Below, in pieces: positions 25,555 to 32,725 of a stretch of DNA of 64,000 nt. Both the position numbers and the translations under genes were made by a program. Position 1 is the first letter of the stretch, and each line of letters opens with the position of its first letter. This DNA comes from Bacteroidota bacterium (GTDB lineage: Bacteria; Bacteroidota; Bacteroidia; Chitinophagales; Chitinophagaceae). The DNA is taken from positions 113,098-177,097 of the forward strand of contig JACPEA010000001.1 of the NCBI GenBank assembly GCA_016183765.1, given 5' to 3'. The notes under the pieces are model-generated. The model did no database searches and was not told the DNA's origin. It worked only from the letters and a program-made list of their open reading frames with translations.

Positions 25555-26667
25555 TTAGTCGTCGAAGCGGCTTTGGGTTTTGGTTTTGGGGACGAACATG
25601 AGGTTTTTCTGGAGCATTACTTTCAATTGCCGTTTTACGAGTTGTCCCATGGTCCTTGCCTTTTTGAAATAGGTGGGGTTCTGGAAATGTTCGGATAGTT
25701 CCTGTTTCAGCTGTTCGATCTTCTCTGGTTTGGAGATATCATCGTATGCCATGATATCCAGGATCTCCTTCATCCGGTAACGGGCTGATACCAGCCGGAA
25801 AGTCATCATGGTTCTTTCTTCTGCCTGGTACTGCGCAATGGATTTTGCATCCAGGTGTTTGGCCACAATATCCACCAATGGTTTGTTCTCCTTGAAGAAC
25901 TGGGGCAGGTACAGGTTCTTTCTTCCTTCGTACGACTGCTGATCAAAATCAATGGCACGGATACGATATTGGTAATCTTCAATATCGGGTGTGATATTGA
26001 CCACGAAATTATACGCACGCATATCCCCGAGCAGGTGTACAAAACAGCGTTCGTTGAATTTTACGAACTCTTTGGCCAGGCGTATCTGGTTGGTGTTGGG
26101 ATCCTGCAGGTAATCATGGATAAAGATATCTCCGGGAATACCGGGGATATGCTCTTCTATCAGGGTATCCTTATCAGTGAAATAGGTCATCCGGTTGGGA
26201 GAGAGCAGGTGTTCCAGTTCCAGTCCGTAAATACGGCTGGCATCGGCTTTTTTAATATAATAGTGGTCGTAATTATCATTGAATTTGTTCACGATGCGGA
26301 TACGGAAGGGCTGACTGTTCCCAAAAAAACAGAAATCGATCCTTGCCACATCCAGGTGGTTGATGAAACTGAGGTCGCCTTCGGTTTTCAGGATGGCATA
26401 GATGCGCACCAGGTTCTCGCGCAGGAACTCCCATTCGTGCATGTCGTACGAAACTTTTTCCCAGGCGGTCTCCTTGCCGTATTTGTCTTTTAACGGAACG
26501 GTATAGGTGAATCGCTGCAGGTCGGCATAACTCACCGGCAGTTTCACTTCGCGACCATATTTCACCAGGTACTGGCGCAGGTCATCGTTTACGGGGAAGA
26601 TGGGTTTCTTCTTCGAAGGCCGGTCGGACTGGGCAGATGGGTCGATATGGTTGAAGGGATTACTCAA
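25555..26667 (-). CDS. Protein-kinase-fold-like protein coupled to DUF2130
   Basis: 370 aa, not recognised by name. The spacing of key residues fits a divergent kinase/aminoglycoside-phosphotransferase fold: YIKK (139-140, candidate ATP lysine), GLELEHLL (Glu150/152), hinge-like LIEEHIPG (169-176), catalytic-loop-like LLGDMRAYN with Asp215 and Asn220 exactly five residues apart, and RAIDFD (Asp240/Asp242) in place of DFG. This assignment is inference. The start is TTG, eight bases inside the 3' end of the DUF2130 gene; no other start exists for 76 codons. Basic C-terminus. Confidence 0.6.
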   Translation of the reverse strand: MSNPFNHIDPSAQSDRPSKKKPIFPVNDDLRQYLVKYGREVKLPVSYADLQRFTYTVPLKDKYGKETAWEKVSYDMHEWEFLRENLVRIYAILKTEGDLSFINHLDVARIDFCFFGNSQPFRIRIVNKFNDNYDHYYIKKADASRIYGLELEHLLSPNRMTYFTDKDTLIEEHIPGIPGDIFIHDYLQDPNTNQIRLAKEFVKFNERCFVHLLGDMRAYNFVVNITPDIEDYQYRIRAIDFDQQSYEGRKNLYLPQFFKENKPLVDIVAKHLDAKSIAQYQAEERTMMTFRLVSARYRMKEILDIMAYDDISKPEKIEQLKQELSEHFQNPTYFKKARTMGQLVKRQLKVMLQKNLMFVPKTKTQSRFDD

Positions 26668-27901
26668 GTACTAAAGGATCTGTGTCTTCGATCAGGTTCA
26701 GGTTAATGGCATCGGCGCCGGCAATACCTTCCACCGATCCTTTGATATGGGCTGCGTTCAACAATACTTTCTCAAGTTGTTTCTCGCGGGCTTTCCAGAG
26801 TTTTTCCATGGCATCCCTTTCGCGCTGGATACTCAGCTTCATGCTCATGAAACCTTCGCGGATGGCTTTCCACTGTTCGCCAAATTCACTGCCGGTGAGG
26901 TAATCGTAGAGCATGTGCATTTTGTCGCCCTTGTTGTCCTGGCTTTTTTTGGCATCGGCTATTTTCAACAAAGCGTTCCTTAATAAAAGCGCCACGCTTC
27001 TCACTTCTGTAAAACTGCAGATATATACGCCTTCTTTTTCGCCAAAGCGGTCCATATCTTTCGGGAAAGCCTGCGTAACGATCACCGCCACATCGGCGCC
27101 AAGTGTGCGCATATCGGCTTTCAGTTTTTCAATCCATTCGTTGGAGAAATCTTTGGTGCGTTTGCTTTCGTAAATGATCTTACCTGCTTCATTGCCAAAC
27201 TGGTTGCGCACGGTTTGGGTGCAATCGGCGCCACGCACCCCTTTGCCCACTTCTTCGATCTTGTCGAAGGGGAAAGTGGCTTGCAATAATTCTTCCAGCA
27301 TCAGTTCCTGTACCTCGCCCTGTAACTGCATGCTTCCCTGTTCCGATTTACGGCGCATTTCTTCGGCCAGTTTTTTCTGGTCGTCCAACTGCTTCTCCAG
27401 TTCTTTCATGCGGAGCTGGTATTCCTGTTCTTTCAGGCTTAATTTATCCGCCTCCTCTTTCTGCAGTTGTTCCTTCAGTTTCTCCCGTTCCTCCAGCAAT
27501 TGTTTCTGAACTGTGAGTTGCAGTTCTTCTTCCCTGGTTTTCAGGGCCTGCTCTTTTTGCAGGAATTCGAGTTGTTGTTTGCGGGCTTCTTTCAGTTTTT
27601 CTTCATTTTCGGCGGCCGTCTGCTGCAGCATTTTCAGCTGGTTCTCAAAATCGGTGACCACTGATTTGCGGATCCCTTCTTCCAGTTTCTTTTTTTCAGC
27701 TTCTATCTGTTTGCGGTTCTCCTCGTCTTTGGCCTGCAGTTGCAGCAGCAGACTGTTCTCCTTCAGCCTGAATTCCTCGTCTTTTTTCTTCTGCCAGTCG
27801 GCCATCTTACCGCGCAGTTCTTTCTGGATCTCTTCACGCATGGAATCGCCGGGTTCGAACTGGGTATTGCAGTTGGGACAGGTGATGATAAAACTCGACA
27901 T
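26660..27901 (-). CDS. DUF2130 protein: coiled coil plus PD-(D/E)XK nuclease-like domain
   Basis: 413 aa. N-terminal CPNC half-ribbon (8-11), then about 170 residues of Glu/Lys/Gln/Leu coiled coil, then the DUF2130 domain. There GADCTQTV (Asp226), IIYESKRTK (Glu245-Ser-Lys247) and an upstream helix Glu (about 203) match the D...ExK pattern of PD-(D/E)XK nucleases. The family is widespread and uncharacterised; DNA-related function is inference. Its end overlaps the next gene by eight bases, indicating translational coupling with the kinase-like protein. Confidence 0.82.
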   Translation of the reverse strand: MSSFIITCPNCNTQFEPGDSMREEIQKELRGKMADWQKKKDEEFRLKENSLLLQLQAKDEENRKQIEAEKKKLEEGIRKSVVTDFENQLKMLQQTAAENEEKLKEARKQQLEFLQKEQALKTREEELQLTVQKQLLEEREKLKEQLQKEEADKLSLKEQEYQLRMKELEKQLDDQKKLAEEMRRKSEQGSMQLQGEVQELMLEELLQATFPFDKIEEVGKGVRGADCTQTVRNQFGNEAGKIIYESKRTKDFSNEWIEKLKADMRTLGADVAVIVTQAFPKDMDRFGEKEGVYICSFTEVRSVALLLRNALLKIADAKKSQDNKGDKMHMLYDYLTGSEFGEQWKAIREGFMSMKLSIQRERDAMEKLWKAREKQLEKVLLNAAHIKGSVEGIAGADAINLNLIEDTDPLVLE

Positions 27902-27940
27902 GGACTATTTTTTTACAAAGTAAGCTTATGCGTTGAAAAC

Positions 27941-27970
27941 AAAAAAACCGGCTCAAAATGAGCCGGTTTA
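27941..27970 (-). terminator. Intrinsic terminator after tRNA-Leu
   Basis: On the minus strand a 10-bp stem (27959-27968 with 27946-27955, 3-nt loop, one more A-T pair) runs into seven T (27941-27947). It lies just past the tRNA 3' end and upstream of the DUF2130 gene. Confidence 0.85.
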
Positions 27971-27971
27971 G

Positions 27972-28057
27972 TGCGGAAGAGGAGATTCGAACTCCCACGC
28001 CCGGTAAAAGGCGCTACCACCTCAAAGTAGTGCGTCTACCAATTTCGCCACCTCCGC
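27972..28057 (-). tRNA. tRNA-Leu(GAG)
   Basis: 86 nt. Acceptor stem GCGGAGG pairs with CTTCCGC (one G-U), discriminator A; D-loop AATTGGTAGACGC; anticodon stem CTACT/GGTAG with loop TTGAGGT, so anticodon GAG (codons CUC/CUU); a long variable arm as expected for tRNA-Leu; T-arm GGGAGTTCGAATCTCC. The 3' CCA is not encoded. It lies between argS and the DUF2130 operon, followed by a terminator. Confidence 0.95.
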
Positions 28058-28154
28058 ATCTTTGGGAACGCAAATGTAAAGCAAACAGGGAAATTTTGCC
28101 GCAGATTCACAGATTTTAATTGAATGTACCTGTGAATCCATGACCCGTAAGGGA

Positions 28155-29930
28155 TTACATTCTTTCGGGAACCCGGATACCCAGTACACTCATCCCGTTT
28201 TTGATGGCCTGGGCCGTTAGTTGTGACAGCTGTAAACGAACTGCCTTTTTTTCGGGCGTCTCCGCATTGGCTATCGAGTGTTCGGTATAAAAAGAGTTAA
28301 AGATTTTGGCCAGGTTGAACACATAGATGGCCACTTTGGATGGGTCATGTTCCTGGGCTGCATCCTGTAACACGGTGGGGAACATTTCCAGGTGAATGGA
28401 GAGTTCTTTTTCCAGCGGCAGGAGCGGACCCTGTTCCTGGATGCCGGTCACCGGTTCGGCTTTGCGCAGGATACTTTTGATCCTGGCATGTGTATATTGA
28501 ATGAATGGTCCGGTAAAACCATGGAAGTCGATGCTTTCCTCGGGGTTGAAGACCATTTTCTTTTTGGGATCCACACGCAGCAGGAAAAACTTCAGGGCGC
28601 CCAGACCAATGGTGTCGTATAATTCCTGTAATTCCTCTTCTGTAAAATCCTTCACCTTGCCCAGTTCCTCTGTTTTCTGGCGGGCTATGTTCACCATTTC
28701 TTCCACCAGGTCATCGGCATCCACTACGGTGCCTTCCCGGCTTTTCATTTTACCGGTAGGCAGTTCCACCATACCATAACTGAGGTGATAAATGCCATCA
28801 GCCGAAGGCAGTCCCAGTTTCTGGCAGATCAGTTTCAATACCTTAAAATGATAGTTCTGTTCATCGCCCACCACATAAATGCTTTGTTTGGCGTTGAACT
28901 CTTTCTGCTTCTGTTCCGCCAGGCCAATATCCTGTGTGATGTATACGGAAGTGCCGTCTTTTCTGCGTACCAGTTTTTCATCCAGCCCGTCAGCCGTAAG
29001 ATCGATCCAGACACTGCCATCAGGTTTCTGGTAGAATACTTTTTTGGCAAGCCCGGTCTCTACCAGGTCCTTGCCCAGTAAATAGGTATCACTTTCGTAG
29101 TAGGTCTTGTCGAAATCGCTACCGATACGCTGGTAAGTGGCATCAAAACCCTCGTACACCCAGCTGTTCATGGTGCGCCAGAGTTCCATCACTTCGGGCT
29201 TGCCGGCTTCCCAGTCGAGCAGCATCTGCTGGGTGGCCAGCAAGATGGGAGCGGTCTTTTCTGCTTCTTCGTCCAGTTTACCCTTGGCTTTCAGCTCTTC
29301 TACCTGGCGTTTGTATTCATCGTTGAACTTTACATAATAATCGCCCACAAAATGATCACCCTTGGTATGGGTGGAAGCAGGTGTGGCGCCATTGCCAAAC
29401 AGCTGCCAGGCGATCATGCTTTTGCAGATATGGATGCCCCTGTCGTTCACGATGCAGGTCTTCACCACTTCGTTACCGTTGGCCTTTAAAATTTCGGCAA
29501 TACTTCTTCCCAGGAAATTATTCCTGAGATGCCCCAGGTGCAGCGGTTTATTGGTGTTGGGAGAGGAGTATTCCACCATCACTTTCTCACCATTGGGTTT
29601 TGTATGACCAAATTCGGTATTGCTGTATTGCCCGTTGATGAACTGCAACCAATAAGCATCCGCAACCGTCAGGTTCAGGAAACCTTTGATCACATTATAA
29701 GCAGTAAAAAGATCGGGATGGGTTGATATGATCTGTTGTCCCAGTTCCTGTCCCAATGCGTCTGGCGATTTTTTCAGTTGTTTCACAAAAGCGAACAGCA
29801 CTACGGTATAGTCGCCTTCAAATTCAGGTTTGGTGGCATTTACCAATACATCGCCGGCTGCCAGTTCTACCTGGTATAACTGGTGAATAGCGGCTGCAGT
29901 AACTTCTTTTATCTTGGTAACAACACTCAT
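28155..29930 (-). CDS. argS: Arginyl-tRNA synthetase
   Basis: Charges tRNA-Arg. 591 aa, normal length. Class I features: N-terminal Add-1 domain, HLGH at 131-134 (NKPLHLGHLRNN), Rossmann core, KMKSR replacing KMSKS (about residue 400, in LPTGKMKSREG), and the helical anticodon-binding DALR domain with HARIKSILRKA and a terminal GIRVPERM. Divergent from gtrA. Confidence 0.97.
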   Translation of the reverse strand: MSVVTKIKEVTAAAIHQLYQVELAAGDVLVNATKPEFEGDYTVVLFAFVKQLKKSPDALGQELGQQIISTHPDLFTAYNVIKGFLNLTVADAYWLQFINGQYSNTEFGHTKPNGEKVMVEYSSPNTNKPLHLGHLRNNFLGRSIAEILKANGNEVVKTCIVNDRGIHICKSMIAWQLFGNGATPASTHTKGDHFVGDYYVKFNDEYKRQVEELKAKGKLDEEAEKTAPILLATQQMLLDWEAGKPEVMELWRTMNSWVYEGFDATYQRIGSDFDKTYYESDTYLLGKDLVETGLAKKVFYQKPDGSVWIDLTADGLDEKLVRRKDGTSVYITQDIGLAEQKQKEFNAKQSIYVVGDEQNYHFKVLKLICQKLGLPSADGIYHLSYGMVELPTGKMKSREGTVVDADDLVEEMVNIARQKTEELGKVKDFTEEELQELYDTIGLGALKFFLLRVDPKKKMVFNPEESIDFHGFTGPFIQYTHARIKSILRKAEPVTGIQEQGPLLPLEKELSIHLEMFPTVLQDAAQEHDPSKVAIYVFNLAKIFNSFYTEHSIANAETPEKKAVRLQLSQLTAQAIKNGMSVLGIRVPERM

Positions 29931-29950
29931 TTCTTAACATTTTCGGCTGG

Positions 29951-29958
29951 CAAAAGTA
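29951..29958 (-). promoter_or_regulatory. Candidate -7 box for argS (TACTTTTG)
   Basis: An exact TAnnTTTG match on the minus strand, 20 bp upstream of the argS ATG. A degenerate box on the other strand (TACCTTCG, 29972-29979) may serve gtrA. Confidence 0.5.
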
Positions 29959-29987
29959 ATTAATTAACCCCTACCTTCGCCAGCATT

Positions 29988-30485
29988 ATGCGAAAGCTGC
30001 ATGATAGTACCCGTGGCCTGATACTGGGCATTGTGGATCTTTTTTATCCACTGTTCCGCCGTTTCATGCCATTACAAACCTTCCGGTATGCAGCCTGCGG
30101 CGGGTTCAACACCTGCCTGGATATTGCACTTTTCTTTGTTTCCTACAATTTTATATTACAAAAACAGGTCATCCATATCGGTTTCCTGAGCATTGGTCCG
30201 CATATCGCGGCGTTTCTGATCGGTTTCTGTGTTACGTTCCCCATCGGGTTTTACCTGAGCCGTTACGTGGTGTTCCAGGAAACATCGGTAGGCAAGCGCA
30301 AGCAACTGGGTAAGTATTTCATGGTGGTACTGGGCTGCCTCTTTCTTAATTATACTTTTCTGAAACTGTTTGTGGAGGTATTCAAATGGTATCCCACACC
30401 CTCCAAACTGGTCACTACGGTCTTTGTGGTGGCTTTCAGTTATTTTTCACAGAAGAACTATACTTTCAAAGCCGCGCGGGCATAG
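29988..30485 (+). CDS. GtrA-family membrane protein
   Basis: 165 aa with four transmembrane helices. Family hallmark: FRYAACGGFNTCLDIALFF at the start of helix 1, a helix-2 region with FCVTFPIGFYLSRYVVF and a C-terminal SYFSQKNYTF. GtrA proteins are thought to move polyprenyl-linked sugars across the inner membrane for surface glycan decoration. The last 20 bp overlap the 3' end of the beta-helix protein gene on the other strand. Confidence 0.88.
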   Translation: MRKLHDSTRGLILGIVDLFYPLFRRFMPLQTFRYAACGGFNTCLDIALFFVSYNFILQKQVIHIGFLSIGPHIAAFLIGFCVTFPIGFYLSRYVVFQETSVGKRKQLGKYFMVVLGCLFLNYTFLKLFVEVFKWYPTPSKLVTTVFVVAFSYFSQKNYTFKAARA

Positions 30486-32652
30486 CTGTTACCGGTTTCA
30501 GGTAAAACTGCAGGGTAGCCAATCCTTTGTTCTCTGCATGTACAATGCGGATCCGGTGTTCTCCTGCCGGTAACCTGATCTGCTTGCGGTGATGTGTATT
30601 CTCGTCCAGTTCTGTGTACCTGCTGTCCCATGCGTTGATCAGTTCCTGGTCATCGATGAATACTTTCACATAGTCATCTGCGGTAATACCCAGTTCATAG
30701 GTGTCGGCGGGTACTGTCATTTTTGTAGTAGCTACAGTGGCAAAAGAGTCTGCAGGTAATCCCCTGTCAATGGCTCCCCACCAGGTATAATCAATCTTAG
30801 CTGTGGTGGCCGTATGAAAGGCTGGCTGTTCAAACAGCGTGCTGAATGTCTGGTAATCTTTGGCCGGATCATGTTCCGCATCCCAGCGATACCAGTTCAC
30901 GGTCCATTGTGCCTGTGGGGCAAATTCCCGATAACTGAATATGTGCGCCCGGCTGCTGTCCTGCCATTTACCAAACTGGTCGCGGTAAGCTGGTCCTTTG
31001 TAAAGCAAATGGATATACCTGTTGGCCTGTGCGCTGTCTGCTCTCGCCGTTACAGTTGCCGGGAAACGGTTGGTATCGCTGGAAACGATCCTGAATCCGG
31101 AAACCTGCTCCGGTTCCCAGGTTCCTTTTGGACCCAGTATCTCGAACCGGTACAGCCCGGTATTGTCCACTTCTTTCAGCCATAACAGGGGGTAGCGGAA
31201 ATCATAAGGTCCCCATTCCGTAATGCGTATCTCCTGTTTGCCCTGCGGCAGCAGGGTAGCGGGCATACTGGTGGCTTTGATGGTTTTGAGTCGTTCATCC
31301 GGCTGGTATTCCATATCCAGGATCTCTGCGTCGCGGGAGGTGTCTATGTCTTCTGCACGGTCACCCAGTACCAGGGCTTCGTCCACCAGCAGTTTGGTAT
31401 TGCCGCTGAATACCACCGTATCGGTTCCCATGATATCGAAAGCTTTGGGTGTGGCGGTAAAACGGTTGGCGGCTATCCAGTAGTTGCGGCTGTCGGTATT
31501 TCTTTTCCGGGCATAGGTCCAGTCGGCAGGCTGTTTCTCTCGCGACCATAATTTCACGCCTGTCTGGTCGTTCTGAAAACCGTTGAGGACGATGTTGATG
31601 TTCTGTCCGTGCTCGATGGCAATACCGATGCGGTTATTGGCGAAAGCATTGTCGGTGATATCCGTATCGTAACTGTATCCGCCCCAGATGCCATGGTCAC
31701 AGTCCTTGATACTGTTCTTCATGATCAGGTTACGGCTGAATGTGACTTCCACGCCGTTGGTGGGTGCGTACGAGAAATCGTTTCCGTAGATGAAATTATC
31801 ATTGCAGCCACCTTCGCCCGTATCCATTGTAGTTTGACCGGCCCAGAGGAAAAATCCATCGCCACTGTGCGTGGCTGTGTTATAGGCAAAAATATTATCG
31901 CTGCTTTGTTCAAATACCAGGAATCCGGCGCTGTCCTGTCCGCGTTTGTACTTACCGTGACTGTAGCCGCGAACGTTATAGTCAACCCGGTTATGGTAGA
32001 TCCTGTTGTGACTGCTTCTGTACAGGCCAATTCCGATGCCGGAGTTGAAGGAGAGATCATTGTCTGATACGGTCGCTTTTTCGCAGTGCGTCATCATCAG
32101 GGCGCATTGTCCGCCGGTAACGACATTGTTGGTGATCACTGCCGATCTGCAGTTCACCAGGTACATGGCGGCGCCATAACGCAGCCATTCATTTTTTTCG
32201 TTGTGGTGATAACTCATCCAGTCGCTGATATCTTCCCGCTCACGGTTGCTTTGCAGGTGTTGGCGCCAGTTATAGCTCAGGTCGCAGTGATCGATGATGA
32301 GGTTGTCTATACTATCTGCGAGGATGGCCACTTTGTACCCATGTATGAAGGCGTTTTTGATGGTGATATTTTTAGAACCTTTTTTCACCAGCACGGCAAG
32401 TCCGTAAAATTCATCCGGCCTGCTTTTATCGCCTGAACCCTGTAGTATTGCCTGGTTAAAATCTACCGTGATGTTGTTGCCTTCTATGGTCAATAAAGGT
32501 TTGCTGATGTCTGCAGCTGCCACTAAGGGGTAAGACCGTTGGTTGATGGTGACAGAGTTCCTGATCACCATACCGGGTGTAAGATCGATCGGATTGGCGA
32601 GCAGGCAGAGCGGTAACAGGACAGCCAGTAAAACCGTGATCATTCCTTTCAT
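30466..32652 (-). CDS. Secreted right-handed parallel beta-helix protein with PA14-like C-terminus
   Basis: 728 aa. ATG 32652 gives a clean signal peptide (MKGMITVLLAVLLPLCLLA), preferred over a TTG ten codons upstream. Residues about 40-390 are beta-helix repeats (e.g. NITIKNAFIHGYKVAI, LIIDHCDLSYN, SAVITNNVVTGGQCALM, RIYHNRVDYN, LIMKNSIKDCDHGIWGG), as in NosD/pectate-lyase-like folds. The last ~90 residues (YELGITADDYVKVFIDDQEL, GEHRIRIVHAENKG) look like a PA14-type sugar-binding module. Probably a periplasmic or surface polysaccharide-acting protein; catalytic type unknown. Confidence 0.75.
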   Translation of the reverse strand: MKGMITVLLAVLLPLCLLANPIDLTPGMVIRNSVTINQRSYPLVAAADISKPLLTIEGNNITVDFNQAILQGSGDKSRPDEFYGLAVLVKKGSKNITIKNAFIHGYKVAILADSIDNLIIDHCDLSYNWRQHLQSNREREDISDWMSYHHNEKNEWLRYGAAMYLVNCRSAVITNNVVTGGQCALMMTHCEKATVSDNDLSFNSGIGIGLYRSSHNRIYHNRVDYNVRGYSHGKYKRGQDSAGFLVFEQSSDNIFAYNTATHSGDGFFLWAGQTTMDTGEGGCNDNFIYGNDFSYAPTNGVEVTFSRNLIMKNSIKDCDHGIWGGYSYDTDITDNAFANNRIGIAIEHGQNINIVLNGFQNDQTGVKLWSREKQPADWTYARKRNTDSRNYWIAANRFTATPKAFDIMGTDTVVFSGNTKLLVDEALVLGDRAEDIDTSRDAEILDMEYQPDERLKTIKATSMPATLLPQGKQEIRITEWGPYDFRYPLLWLKEVDNTGLYRFEILGPKGTWEPEQVSGFRIVSSDTNRFPATVTARADSAQANRYIHLLYKGPAYRDQFGKWQDSSRAHIFSYREFAPQAQWTVNWYRWDAEHDPAKDYQTFSTLFEQPAFHTATTAKIDYTWWGAIDRGLPADSFATVATTKMTVPADTYELGITADDYVKVFIDDQELINAWDSRYTELDENTHHRKQIRLPAGEHRIRIVHAENKGLATLQFYLKPVTAMPARL

Positions 32653-32725
32653 AGCTTTAAAGATAAGTAATGCAGTATGCAAGGGAAACCAGGAGTTGGT
32701 AAAGATTTATTAAATACAGTGCCTG

